The notes: generated by a model not told the origin, from the sequence alone. A stretch of DNA of 38,985 nt from an uncultured Bacteroidales bacterium (GCA_902760865.1 CACWID010000028.1:1-38985), one strand, 5' to 3'. Shown: positions 24,419-33,407, counted from the first letter of the stretch. Numbers and translations: made by a program.

Positions 24419-27400
24419 ATGATGAGGACATGTAGAGTATTGTTGTGTGTCGCTGCCTGTCTGGCGGCGGTATTGCCGTTGCAGGCCCAGGAGCAGGTTT
24501 CGGCGTTCACCCAGGAACAGCAGGACGCCGTGCAGCGCATCGTTGCCAGCAAGTTGCCCGACCACATGGGCGTGGGCGAGCTGAAGGTGCGTTCGCTGAC
24601 CGTCGAGAACGACACCGTCAAGGTGGACGTGAGTGAGAACTTCGGCGACGTGCCGTTCACCGAGGCCGGCGTGGAGCAGATGCGCGGCGAAATCCGTGAA
24701 GCTCTGGGCCCGGAGTATGATGACAGCCCGGTGCTGGTCACTATCGTGGGCAACGACATCAACAAGTACTTTGCCGACTACGAGCCTGCCTACAAGCGCA
24801 GCCACAAACCCTTCATCAGCGAGCTGGACGCCAATCGCCACTACAAACACGGCCTGGACGGCAACATCGTGGCGATGTGGCCTAGCCACGGCTGGTACTT
24901 CGAGCCCCTGCTCAACCGCTGGGAGTGGCAGCGTGCCCGCCTGATGCAGACCGTCGAGGACATGTACACCCACAGCTATGTGCTGCCCTTCCTCATCCCG
25001 ATGCTGGAAAATGCAGGCGCCTATGTGTGGAACGCCCGCGAACGCGATACCCACAACTATGGCGCCGTCGTGGACAATGACCCGTGTGAACTGGCCCAGC
25101 AGGGCTACCACGAGCACGACGGCAAGCAGAAGTGGCAGACCGGCAGCGAGGCCGGGTTTGCCTTCCTGCGCGACCAGTACAAGGACTTCGAGAACCCCTT
25201 CACCGAGGGCACTTACCGCATGGTCAAGGCCGAGAAAGACAAGAAGAAACTGTCCACCGCCTCGTGGGACGCTGAGTTGCCCTACGCCGGCGAGTATGCC
25301 GTCTATATCTCCTACAAGACGCTGCCCAACAGTGCCCGCGACGTGACCTATACCGTCAACAGCCTGGGCGGAACGCGCCAGTTCCGCGTCGATCAGACGA
25401 TGGCTGGCGGCGTGTGGGTCTATCTGGGGACTTTCCAGCTCGCCAAGGGCATGAACAAGGCCGTCGTCGAGGTGTCCAACCTCAGCGAGGATAAAGACGC
25501 CGTCATCACTGCCGACGCCATCAGCGTGGGCGGCGGCTACGGCACCATCGCGCGCCGCGTGGCCCTGCCCACCGAGGAGAACCGGGCCATCGTCGCCGAG
25601 CAGAAGGCCCAAGGCGAGAACAACGAGAAATACCTGGGCAAGGAAGGCGTGAACTACAGCTACATCGGCAGCGGCAACCATCCCTGGTTCCACCTGGGAG
25701 CGCGCTACTACCTGCAGTGGGCCGGTTTCCCCGACAGCGTCTATTCCACCTCACACGGCATCAACGACTATACCGACGACTACCGCAGCCGCGGCGAGTG
25801 GGTCAACTACCTGGCCGGCGGCAGCGACGTGCTGCCCGACCGTGGCGGCCTCAAGGTGCCTGTGGACCTGTCCTTCTGCCTGCACACCGATGCCGGCGCG
25901 ACGCCCGACGACGAGATTGTGGGCACCCTGCTCATCTACTGCACCCGCAGCGGCGGCAAGCAGTTCGGCAAGTATGCCAACGGCACGCCGCGTGAGCTTT
26001 CGCGCCGCTTGGCCAACCTGCTCTCGACCGAGATTGTCAAGGACGTGCGTGCCAAGTGGGAGCCCAACTGGACGCGCCGCGGCATGTGGGACAAGAGCTA
26101 CTATGAGGCGCGCGTGCCCGAGGTGCCCGCCGTGCTCATGGAGCTGCTCTCGCACCAGAACTTTGCCGACATGAAGTATGGCCTCGACCCGATGTTCCGC
26201 TTCGACGTGAGCCGCGCCATCTACAAGGGCATGCTCAAGTTCATCGCCCAGCGCGACCACCGTTCCTACGTCATCCAGCCGCTGCCCGTCAACAGCTTTG
26301 CCATCAGCAAGGTGGGGGCAGGGCAGTACCTGCTCACGTGGGAGCCCACCCATGACGACCTGAGCGAGGGCGCCGACGCCACATCCTACATCGTGTGTGA
26401 GCGCATCGGGCTGGACGGCGGCTTCAAGGAAGTGGCCACCGTGCGCGGCCCGCAGTACACCGTGCACATCAGCGACAACAAGATGCACAGCTACCGCATC
26501 ATCGCCATGAACGACGGCGGCCGCAGCTTCCCCAGCGAGACGCTGAGCCTGGGCGAGGCCCGTGGGAGCAAGGGCGACGTGCTGGTGGTCAACGGATTCA
26601 CTCGCGTGAGTGGTCCCGACTGGTTTGATGGCGTGGAGCGTGCCGGCTTTGACGACAACAAGGACCACGGCGTGCCTTACATCCAGCAGATCAACTACCT
26701 GGGCTCGCAGTATGAGTTCCGTCGCGCCATCGAGTGGAAGGACGACGACTCGCCCGGCTTCGGCGCCAGCCGCAGCGACCACGAGACGATGAACGTGGCG
26801 GGCAACTCCTTTGACTACCCGGCAGTGCACGGCGAGGCCCTGATGATCGCGGGCTACTCCTTCGTCTCGTGCAGCCAGCAGGCCCTGGAAAATAACTATA
26901 ACACCGCCGATTACCGCCTGATGGACCTCATCCTGGGCAAGCAGAAGGAAATCTCGACGGGCAGCGGCCTGAAGCCCACGCGCTTCAAGATTTACACCCC
27001 TGGGCTGATGAATGCCCTGCGCAGTTTTACCCGCCGTGGCGGCAGCCTAGTCGTGTCGGGTGCCTACGTGGGTAGCGACTTGTGGGACAATGCCGCCGGC
27101 AAGAACGACGAGACCGGCAAGAGCTTTGTCAAGGAGGTGCTCGGCTTTGAGGGCCTGCAAGGCAGGGCTTCGCTCGACGGCAGTGTCGTGGCTGTCGATT
27201 GCCCGGCCGAAAGTCTGGCTGCTGATGGTACCTGGGGATTTGTCAACAGGCTGAACGACAAGCAGTATGCTGTCGAGTCGCCCGACGCCATCCGTGCCAG
27301 CGACGACCGCGGCTTCACCTGGCTGCGCTACGGCGAGAACGGTCTGCCCGCAGCCATTGCCAGCGACCGCGGCGGCTACCGCACCGTGGTGCTGGGCTTC

Positions 27401-27472
27401 CCGCTCGAGGCGTTGACCTACTCGAGCGACTGCACCAGCCTGCTGACCCGCATCCTGGAGTATCTTAAATAG
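24419..27472 (+). CDS. Secreted N-acetylmuramoyl-L-alanine amidase-like protein with golvesin-type domain
   Basis: 1017 residues with a signal peptide (MMRTCRVLLCVAACLAAVLP, then 'LQAQEQ'). An Amidase_3-like Zn peptidase fold is split: 'MWPSHGWYFE' with H157, then after an insert 'LHTDAGA' with H489, and 'VLMELLSHQNFADM' with E575 and H579 near the end. The insert (about 285-377, 'YAGEYAVYISYKTLP' to 'ADAISVGGGYG') resembles the golvesin/xanthan-lyase carbohydrate-binding-like domain. A fibronectin III-like domain follows (about 622-711), and a C-terminal part with 'LRSFTRRGGSLVVSGAYVGS' resembles a Rossmann or amidotransferase-like fold. Often labelled 'xanthan lyase' in Bacteroides; the amidase reading fits the visible residues and the neighbours. 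It would cut the MurNAc-peptide bond in the periplasm or outside. First gene of the salvage locus, behind a strong promoter. Confidence 0.82.
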   Translation: MMRTCRVLLCVAACLAAVLPLQAQEQVSAFTQEQQDAVQRIVASKLPDHMGVGELKVRSLTVENDTVKVDVSENFGDVPFTEAGVEQMRGEIREALGPEYDDSPVLVTIVGNDINKYFADYEPAYKRSHKPFISELDANRHYKHGLDGNIVAMWPSHGWYFEPLLNRWEWQRARLMQTVEDMYTHSYVLPFLIPMLENAGAYVWNARERDTHNYGAVVDNDPCELAQQGYHEHDGKQKWQTGSEAGFAFLRDQYKDFENPFTEGTYRMVKAEKDKKKLSTASWDAELPYAGEYAVYISYKTLPNSARDVTYTVNSLGGTRQFRVDQTMAGGVWVYLGTFQLAKGMNKAVVEVSNLSEDKDAVITADAISVGGGYGTIARRVALPTEENRAIVAEQKAQGENNEKYLGKEGVNYSYIGSGNHPWFHLGARYYLQWAGFPDSVYSTSHGINDYTDDYRSRGEWVNYLAGGSDVLPDRGGLKVPVDLSFCLHTDAGATPDDEIVGTLLIYCTRSGGKQFGKYANGTPRELSRRLANLLSTEIVKDVRAKWEPNWTRRGMWDKSYYEARVPEVPAVLMELLSHQNFADMKYGLDPMFRFDVSRAIYKGMLKFIAQRDHRSYVIQPLPVNSFAISKVGAGQYLLTWEPTHDDLSEGADATSYIVCERIGLDGGFKEVATVRGPQYTVHISDNKMHSYRIIAMNDGGRSFPSETLSLGEARGSKGDVLVVNGFTRVSGPDWFDGVERAGFDDNKDHGVPYIQQINYLGSQYEFRRAIEWKDDDSPGFGASRSDHETMNVAGNSFDYPAVHGEALMIAGYSFVSCSQQALENNYNTADYRLMDLILGKQKEISTGSGLKPTRFKIYTPGLMNALRSFTRRGGSLVVSGAYVGSDLWDNAAGKNDETGKSFVKEVLGFEGLQGRASLDGSVVAVDCPAESLAADGTWGFVNRLNDKQYAVESPDAIRASDDRGFTWLRYGENGLPAAIASDRGGYRTVVLGFPLEALTYSSDCTSLLTRILEYLK

Positions 27473-27474
27473 GA

Positions 27475-27537
27475 TCTAGACAATCTAGAATATCTAGATC
27501 ATCTAGACAATCTAGACAATCTAGAGGGTCTAGAGAG
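27475..27537 (+). repeat. Nonamer array TCTAGAnnn (7 units)
   Basis: Seven units of nine bases, each starting with the palindrome TCTAGA, begin 2 bp after the amidase stop codon. Each unit carries CTAG, a tetramer normally rare in bacterial DNA. Confidence 0.85.
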
Positions 27538-27582
27538 AAGAAAATCAATTATCAACAATCATAATAACAAAGAAAAGGAATC

Positions 27583-29070
27583 ATGGGAAGAATCAATTGC
27601 TTTATCCCGTTTGCTAACGCCGAGCAGGCCTCGCAAACCATCCAGAACCTCAAGGACCAGGAACTGGTGAACAAGATCTACCTCCTCGCCACCGAGGAGG
27701 GCGTGGCCCCCGTCGAGGGCTGTGAGCTGGTGCCCGTCAAGGGGCTCACCTCCAGCGCCACGATGCGAGCCGTCGCCGAGCGTGCCGACGCCGACTACGT
27801 GCTGCTCTACACCAAGTATGACACGCTGAAGATGGGTCCGTTCTCGCTGGAGCGTTTTGCCAAGCTGGGTGACGACACCTGCTCGGGCATGCTCTATGCC
27901 GACCACTACAATGTGACCGACAAGGGCGCCGACAAGGCCCCCGTCATCGACTATCAGATGGGCAGCCTCAGGGACGACTTTGACTTCGGCTCGGTGCTGT
28001 TCTTCTGCGGGCAGTGCTTCAAGAAGGCTGCTGCCGCGATGAAGGCCGACTACGAGTTCGCCGGCCTGTACGACCTGCGCCTCAAGCTGTCGCAGTTTGC
28101 TGCCATCACCCACATCAACGAGTTCCTCTACAGCGACGTCGAGCTCGATACCCGCAAGAGCGGCGAGAAGATCTTTGACTACGTTGACCCGCGCAACCGC
28201 GGCCGCCAGATCGAGATGGAGCAGGCCTGCACCGAGCACCTCAAGGAGGTGGGCGGCTATCTGGCTCCCACGCGCATCGTGGACGGCAAGGAGGTGCCTA
28301 ACTTCCGCCACATCGAGTTCAACCAGGGCGACTTCGAGGTCGAGGCAACGGTGATGATTCCCGTGCGCAACCGCATCCGCACCATCCGCGACGCCATCGA
28401 CTCGGTGCTCAAGCAGAAGTGCGACTTCAAGTTCAACCTGATGGTGGTGGACAACTTCTCGACCGACGGCACCCGTGAGGCCATCGCCGAGTACAATGAC
28501 CCGCGCCTGATCCACATCATCGCCGACTACTATGACATGGGCATCGGCGGTTACTGGAACCTGGCGGCCCACCGCAAGAATGCCGGCAAGTTTATCGTGC
28601 AGCTCGACAGCGACGACATGTACAAGGACGAGCACACGCTGCAGACGATGGTCAACGCCTTCTACGAGCAGAATGTGGCCATGGTGGTGGGTACCTACCA
28701 GATGACCGACATCCACCTCAATCCCATTCCCCCCGGCATCATCGACCACAAGGAGTGGACCCCCGAGAACGGCCGTAACAACGCCCTGCGCATCAACGGC
28801 CTGGGCGCACCGCGCGCCTTCTACACGCCCGTGCTGCGCGAGGTGAAGATTCCTAACACGAGCTACGGCGAGGACTACGCCCTGGGTCTGAACATCTCGC
28901 GTCATTACCAGATCGGTCGCGTCTATACGCCCGTCTATCTGTGCCGCCGCTGGGACGACAACAGCGATGCATCGCTCGACGTCGAGAAGATGAACCGCAA
29001 CAACCTGTACAAGGACCGCATCCGCACCTGGGAACTCCAGGCCCGAATAGCTCTCAACAAAAAACAGTAA
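27583..29070 (+). CDS. Family 2-like glycosyltransferase, two-part
   Basis: 495 residues, no signal peptide or clear membrane helix. The C-terminal part (about 255-480) is a GT-A domain: 'VMIPVRNRIRTIRDAIDSVL', 'LMVVDNFSTDGTREAI', and the metal/nucleotide motif DSDD at 342-345 ('VQLDSDDMYKDE'), with 'SYGEDYALGL' as a possible catalytic-acid region. The N-terminal part (1-240, 'INCFIPFANAEQASQTIQNL') looks like a degenerate second GT-A domain with no clear DxD. It probably moves a sugar from a nucleotide sugar onto an unknown acceptor in the cytoplasm. The next gene is a GalT-like protein, and I recall this pair as conserved in Bacteroidales. Donor and acceptor unknown. Confidence 0.8.
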   Translation: MGRINCFIPFANAEQASQTIQNLKDQELVNKIYLLATEEGVAPVEGCELVPVKGLTSSATMRAVAERADADYVLLYTKYDTLKMGPFSLERFAKLGDDTCSGMLYADHYNVTDKGADKAPVIDYQMGSLRDDFDFGSVLFFCGQCFKKAAAAMKADYEFAGLYDLRLKLSQFAAITHINEFLYSDVELDTRKSGEKIFDYVDPRNRGRQIEMEQACTEHLKEVGGYLAPTRIVDGKEVPNFRHIEFNQGDFEVEATVMIPVRNRIRTIRDAIDSVLKQKCDFKFNLMVVDNFSTDGTREAIAEYNDPRLIHIIADYYDMGIGGYWNLAAHRKNAGKFIVQLDSDDMYKDEHTLQTMVNAFYEQNVAMVVGTYQMTDIHLNPIPPGIIDHKEWTPENGRNNALRINGLGAPRAFYTPVLREVKIPNTSYGEDYALGLNISRHYQIGRVYTPVYLCRRWDDNSDASLDVEKMNRNNLYKDRIRTWELQARIALNKKQ

Positions 29071-29080
29071 TTGTCACTAC

Positions 29081-29152
29081 AACCTCACGCTAAGGCGCAA
29101 AGGCGCGAAGTTTTTAATTTTTCTTAGCGACTTAGCGACTTAGCGTGAGGTT
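29081..29152. repeat. Short inverted repeat of the CCTCACGCTAAGGCGC type
   Basis: AACCTCACGCTAAG (29081-29094) is inverted at 29139-29152, with looser pairing inwards around an AT-rich loop. It looks like a minimal, 72-bp version of the elements at 1120-1346 and 23854-24128. It lies between the glycosyltransferase and the DUF4922-type gene, so a transcript would form a long hairpin. Confidence 0.7.
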
Positions 29153-29165
29153 CGGGAGCAGAATA

Positions 29166-30125
29166 ATGGATTACAGTGGAGTGGTAAATAGGCTTATTGT
29201 CAGGCAGATGCGTGACTGGGATGTGGCTGGCGCCAATTATGCGGCGCTGGCCGGGGCCATTACGCGCTCGCTGTCGCTGGGAGAGTCCACTGTCACGCTG
29301 CAATTTAATCCCGAGAGGCGCGGCTCGTCGGCTGCCGCCATCGACAAGCGTTCGCTGGCCCGTCGCAAGTGCTTTCTGTGTACCGAGCTCCAACCCGCTA
29401 AGCAGAAGGCCATCCTGTGGGGCAACCACTACAAGATACAGGTCAATCCTTATCCCATTTTCTCGCGCCACTTGACCATCGCCGACCTGCAGCACGTGCC
29501 GCAGCACCTGGCTGGCAGGGTGGGGGACATGCTGCAGCTGGCCCAGTCGCTGCCCGAGTTTGTGGTGTTCTACAATGGCCCGCAGTGTGGCGCGTCGGCC
29601 CCCGACCATGCCCACTTCCAGGCCGGTGCCAAGGGCGAGATGCCGCTGTGTGACGAGATACTCCATGCCACGACGACCTTGCTGACCGACAGCGACGAGG
29701 GCTTTGTCGGCTATGTCGATGCCCTGGGGCGCAGCCTGTTCTCCATCGAGACCAGCACCATGCGCGCCGCCGAACGCTATGCCCTGCGGCTGCTCGACCT
29801 GTTGCCCGTGCCCGCCGGTGGCGACGAGCCGATGGTCAATGTGCTGTGCTGGTGGGACACGACCGACCGCCAGTGGCACATGGTCTTCTTCCCGCGTCGC
29901 AAGCACCGTCCCGCCTGTTACGGCGAGGGCGAGGGACGCCTGCTGCTCAGCCCCGGCGCCGTCGATATGGGCGGACTCTGGGCCGTTCCCGAACTGAAGG
30001 ACTACGATAGCCTGACGCCCGACATGGTCAAGGCCCTCTACGACGAGCTGTGCATGACCCGCAAGGACCTCAGCCCCGTCTTTAACGGCTTTTCCCAACA
30101 CTGGGAGAACATCCAACCGTTTTAG
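29166..30125 (+). CDS. DUF4922-type GalT/HIT-like nucleotidyl transferase or phosphorylase
   Basis: 319 residues from the ATG at 29166; an in-frame GTG at 29145 lies inside the inverted repeat and is less likely. No signal peptide. Two features point to the GalT/Ap4A-phosphorylase branch of the HIT superfamily: a CxxC pair (C69 and C72, 'RRKCFLCTEL') like the zinc pair of GalT, and HxHxQ (H148, H150, Q152 in 'APDHAHFQAGAKG'), the nucleotidyl-histidine motif. The following 'GEMPLCDEI' recalls GDP-hexose phosphorylases (VTC2 type). Expected chemistry: transfer of NMP to or from a sugar-1-phosphate or phosphate. The substrate is unknown; in this locus a sugar nucleotide used by the adjacent glycosyltransferase is the simplest guess. 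Confidence 0.78.
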   Translation: MDYSGVVNRLIVRQMRDWDVAGANYAALAGAITRSLSLGESTVTLQFNPERRGSSAAAIDKRSLARRKCFLCTELQPAKQKAILWGNHYKIQVNPYPIFSRHLTIADLQHVPQHLAGRVGDMLQLAQSLPEFVVFYNGPQCGASAPDHAHFQAGAKGEMPLCDEILHATTTLLTDSDEGFVGYVDALGRSLFSIETSTMRAAERYALRLLDLLPVPAGGDEPMVNVLCWWDTTDRQWHMVFFPRRKHRPACYGEGEGRLLLSPGAVDMGGLWAVPELKDYDSLTPDMVKALYDELCMTRKDLSPVFNGFSQHWENIQPF

Positions 30126-30153
30126 CTCCATTTGCGTTTTAGCGCAAATGGAG
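30126..30153 (+). terminator. 11-bp perfect hairpin directly after the DUF4922-type gene
   Basis: CTCCATTTGCG and CGCAAATGGAG enclose a 6-nt loop (TTTTAG), starting at the base after the stop codon. There is no U tract after it, so it may be an RNA-stabilising 3' end or partial terminator inside the locus. Confidence 0.5.
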
Positions 30154-30186
30154 GATTAGTGATTAGAGATTAGAGATTAGAGATTT
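30154..30186 (+). repeat. Heptamer array ATTAGAG
   Basis: Three ATTAGAG units with degenerate flanks (attagtg, atttggg), directly after the hairpin. Confidence 0.75.
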
Positions 30187-30241
30187 GGGGTTAGTGAGAG
30201 GGTCTATTTGATACAAGAACGAGAAACCAAAAACTAAGAAT

Positions 30242-31576
30242 ATGGACGAGAAACAAATACCGCAAGTGAGAGTGGGCATCATGAACGAGCCCGAGATTCA
30301 CTTTGTGCTCAACGGCGACTACCGCGTGAATGGCGTCGCCTGCAGCGGCGAACAGACGGCCCGCTGTGCCGACGGACAGGTGGAGTGGGGCGGCAACCGC
30401 TATGGCGAACTGCTCTTCGAGCCCGTCGTTGCCGAGAACGCCTCGTTTACCCTCAAGGCAGTGACCATCGGCGTGAGCTTCCACTGGAAGCGCCAGGAGG
30501 ACCAGACCTTCAAGGGCGCGCTGCACCTCATCGTCGAGAACGGCAAACTGACGCCCGTCAATGTGCTGAGCGTCGAGGACTACCTGCTGAGCGTCATCTC
30601 CAGCGAGATGAGCGCCAACGCCTCGCTCGAACTGCTCAAGGCCCATGCCGTCATCTCGCGCAGCTGGCTGCTGGCCCAGATCCACAATGACAAGGCCGCC
30701 CTCATGCCCGAGCGCCGTCCCGATGCCGAAGGCGAGATGAAGGAGACCCCCGAGGAACTCGTCAAGTGGTGGGACCGCGACGACCACGTCAACTTCGACG
30801 TGTGTGCCGACGACCACTGCCAGCGCTACCAGGGCATCACCCGCGCCACGACCGAGAAGGTCGATAAGGCCGTCCGCGCCACGTGGGGCGAGGTGCTCAT
30901 GCACGGCGGCGAACTGTGTGACGCACGCTTCAGCAAGTCCTGCGGCGGCGTGATGGAGGAATTTGAGAACTGCTGGGAGCCGCATCACCACGACTACCTC
31001 GAGGCCCGTCGCGACAACGAGGAGGAATCTAACTTCCCCGACCTGTCGCGCGAGGACAACGCCGCCGAGTGGATCCTGTCGAGTCCTGCCGCTTTCTGCA
31101 ACACCACCGACCCCGAAATCCTCTCCCAGGTGCTCAACGACTATGACCAGGAGACCAAGGACTTCTACCGCTGGAAGGTGGAATATACCCAAGACGAACT
31201 CGCCGCCCTGATCAAGGAGCGCACGGGCATCGACTACGGCCGCATCCGCGACCTGCAGCCCGTGGCCCGCGGCACCAGCGGCAGGCTGTACCGCCTGCGC
31301 ATCGTCGGCGAGAAGCGTGAGCGCATCATCGGCAAGGAATTGACCATCCGCTACGCCCTGTCGCCCTCGTGCCTGTACAGCTCGGCCTTCGTGGTCGAGA
31401 AACACGACATCGGTGGCGACGGCTACCCCGCCAAGTTCGTCCTGCGCGGGGCAGGGTGGGGCCATGGCGTGGGCCTGTGCCAGATCGGCGCTGCCGTGAT
31501 GGGCGCCCGGGGCTACGACTACAAGCAGATCCTGCTGCACTACTTCGTGGGCGCCAGCATCGACAAGCGCTATTAA
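30242..31576 (+). CDS. SpoIID/LytB-like lytic transglycosylase homologue, no signal peptide
   Basis: 444 residues. The SpoIID core is 'VEDYLLSVISSEMSANASLE' (about 109-128) followed by 'LLKAHAVISRSWLL'; E122 is in the place of the catalytic Glu of SpoIID. 'FSKSCGGVMEE' and the C-terminal 'GAGWGHGVGLCQIGA' are further family marks. SpoIID cleaves glycan strands stripped of peptides. The N-terminus ('MDEKQIPQVRVGIMNEPEIH') has no hydrophobic segment, so it seems cytoplasmic, unlike classical SpoIID. It precedes an AmpG-like permease by 46 bp. Either it acts on imported glycan fragments or it is exported in an unknown way. Confidence 0.85.
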   Translation: MDEKQIPQVRVGIMNEPEIHFVLNGDYRVNGVACSGEQTARCADGQVEWGGNRYGELLFEPVVAENASFTLKAVTIGVSFHWKRQEDQTFKGALHLIVENGKLTPVNVLSVEDYLLSVISSEMSANASLELLKAHAVISRSWLLAQIHNDKAALMPERRPDAEGEMKETPEELVKWWDRDDHVNFDVCADDHCQRYQGITRATTEKVDKAVRATWGEVLMHGGELCDARFSKSCGGVMEEFENCWEPHHHDYLEARRDNEEESNFPDLSREDNAAEWILSSPAAFCNTTDPEILSQVLNDYDQETKDFYRWKVEYTQDELAALIKERTGIDYGRIRDLQPVARGTSGRLYRLRIVGEKRERIIGKELTIRYALSPSCLYSSAFVVEKHDIGGDGYPAKFVLRGAGWGHGVGLCQIGAAVMGARGYDYKQILLHYFVGASIDKRY

Positions 31577-31622
31577 CAGCCTGAAAGTCTAGAAATTAAA
31601 AACTTAAAACCAAGATAATGAT

Positions 31623-32963
31623 ATGAAAGAAACAAATCTTGAATCGCAAAGACGGACACCGTGGTTGTGGATCCCCACGCTCTATTTTGCTGAGGGTATC
31701 CCTTACTTCGTCGTGAACAACATCTCGGTGCTGATGCTTGCCAAGATGGGTGTGCCTAACGGTCAGATGGCGCTCTTTACCAGTTTGCTCTACCTGCCGT
31801 GGACCATCAAGCCCTTCTGGAGCCCGTTTGTGGACATCATCCGCACCAAGCGTTGGTGGACCATCTCGATGCAGATACTCATGAGTATTGCCTTCATCCT
31901 GCTCACGCTGACGATGCCCAGGCCCGACGCGGCAACCATCGCATCGGGACAGACGCCCATCAGCATGTTCACCATCACGCTCATCTTGTTCGTGATCACT
32001 GCCTTTGCTTCGGCCACGCATGACATTGCTGCCGATGGCTTCTATATGCTGGCCTTGCGTCAGAACGAGCAGGCTGCCTTTGTGGGCATCCGCAGCACGT
32101 TCTACCGCCTGTCGTCGATCTTTGGACAGGGTGTGCTGGTGGCCATCGCCGGTGCCATTGAGTTGAAGAATGGCAACATCCCCATGTCGTGGATGATCAC
32201 GATGGGTGTTGCCGCTGTGCTGTTCAGTATCGTTACACTGTACCACACCTTTGCTATTCCACGGGTGAAAAGCGATGCCTCGACCCTCAAGGACGAGAAG
32301 CCCACGGTGGGTGCTATCTTCAAGGAGTTCGGTCGTACTTTTGTGACTTATTTCACCAAGCCATTCGTGTGGCTGGCCATTGCCTTCATGCTTCTTTATC
32401 GCTTGCCTGAGGCCTTCTTGATCAAGATGTGTACCCCATTCCTCGTCGCCAGCAAGGATGTCGGAGGCCTGGGTCTCTCGACTGCCGAGGTAGGCATCGT
32501 CTATGGCACCATCGGTGTGCTGGCGCTGACCATCGGCGGTATCTTGGGTGGCTTGTTTGCCGCCAAGGTGGGCTTGAAGAAATCCTTGTGGTGGATGGCC
32601 GCCTGCATGACCTTGCCGTGTGCCACGTTTGTCTACCTGGCTGTGGGACAGCCGACTAACCTTGTCGCCATCTCGGTTGCCATTGCCATCGAGCAGTTCG
32701 GTTACGGCTTCGGCTTCACGGCCTACATGTTGTACATGATGTACTTCAGCGAGGGAGAGTTCAAGACCTCCCATTATGCCATCTGCACCGCCTTCATGGC
32801 CCTGAGCATGATGATTCCGGGCATGTTTGCCGGTTATATCCAGGAGGACATCGGCTACGCCAACTTCTTCTGGATGGTCATGGTCTGCTGCATTGCCACC
32901 CTTATCGTGACCTACATGGTCGATCGCCGCATCGACCCCAACTACGGCAAGAAAACCGACTAA
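31623..32963 (+). CDS. AmpG-like muropeptide permease (MFS)
   Basis: 446 residues with about 12 membrane helices. The N-terminus 'TPWLWIPTLYFAEGIPYFVV' and 'LYLPWTIKPFWSPFVDIIRT' are very close to the AmpG pattern (the P-W-x-x-K-x-x-W-x-P loop between helices 2 and 3). The second half contains 'LFAAKVGLKKSLWWMA' and a 'MYFSEGEFKTSHYAIC' segment. AmpG proteins import GlcNAc-anhydroMurNAc muropeptides with protons. Its position between the SpoIID-like gene and the NamZ gene fits recycling. Specificity is inferred. Confidence 0.85.
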   Translation: MKETNLESQRRTPWLWIPTLYFAEGIPYFVVNNISVLMLAKMGVPNGQMALFTSLLYLPWTIKPFWSPFVDIIRTKRWWTISMQILMSIAFILLTLTMPRPDAATIASGQTPISMFTITLILFVITAFASATHDIAADGFYMLALRQNEQAAFVGIRSTFYRLSSIFGQGVLVAIAGAIELKNGNIPMSWMITMGVAAVLFSIVTLYHTFAIPRVKSDASTLKDEKPTVGAIFKEFGRTFVTYFTKPFVWLAIAFMLLYRLPEAFLIKMCTPFLVASKDVGGLGLSTAEVGIVYGTIGVLALTIGGILGGLFAAKVGLKKSLWWMAACMTLPCATFVYLAVGQPTNLVAISVAIAIEQFGYGFGFTAYMLYMMYFSEGEFKTSHYAICTAFMALSMMIPGMFAGYIQEDIGYANFFWMVMVCCIATLIVTYMVDRRIDPNYGKKTD

Positions 32964-32983
32964 CTTACAAACAACTGTGTTTT

Positions 32984-33010
32984 AACAACTGAATAATCTG
33001 AATATTCTGA
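32984..33010 (+). repeat. Left 27-bp arm flanking the GxxExxY gene
   Basis: Begins AACAACTGAATAATCTGA. Its reverse complement at 33443-33469 matches at 24 of 27 positions; the outer 19 are identical. Family member of the modules at 1501 and 20755. Confidence 0.75.
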
Positions 33011-33020
33011 TCTGATTATT

Positions 33021-33407
33021 ATGGTAAAGTATCTATATCAAGATGAGACCTATGCCATACGTGGTTGTTTGAACGCGGTTGCATTTGAGTTGGGTAGTGG
33101 CTTTCTTGAGAAAGTCTATCAGGAGGCATTAGAACTGGAATTTAAAGAGGCAGGAATTCCCTATGAACGCGAAGTTAAACTTTCTATTTCTTATAAAGGG
33201 AAAACGCTTCAACAAGAGTATATCGCAGATTTTGTTTGCTATGGTAAGATTATCATTGAACTCAAGGCGATTTCTCAATTGAATGAAGCTCATGAAGCTC
33301 AGGTTTTCAATTACTTGAAGGCAACAGGTCTGGATTTGGCATTGCTTGTTAATTTTGGCGAGAATCCTTTGAAAATCAAACGTTTGTTTAACTTTATGAA
33401 GAAATAA
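33021..33407 (+). CDS. GxxExxY protein (PD-(D/E)xK-like)
   Basis: 128 residues. The name-giving motif is GFLEKVY (27-33: G27, E30, Y33). D70 ('YIADFVCYG') and E80-L-K82 ('IIIELKAIS') match the D...ExK core of PD-(D/E)xK nucleases, to which the family (PF13366) is assigned. Function unknown; these genes are scattered and often linked to mobile DNA. Base composition is strikingly more A/T-rich than in the genes on both sides, and 27-bp inverted repeats flank it, so it is probably an inserted cassette in the salvage locus. Intact, no frameshift. Confidence 0.88.
   Translation: MVKYLYQDETYAIRGCLNAVAFELGSGFLEKVYQEALELEFKEAGIPYEREVKLSISYKGKTLQQEYIADFVCYGKIIIELKAISQLNEAHEAQVFNYLKATGLDLALLVNFGENPLKIKRLFNFMKK

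Noticed and set aside
29145-29165. GTG start for the DUF4922-type gene
   Set aside because: It falls inside the inverted-repeat element; the ATG at 29166 is a better start.
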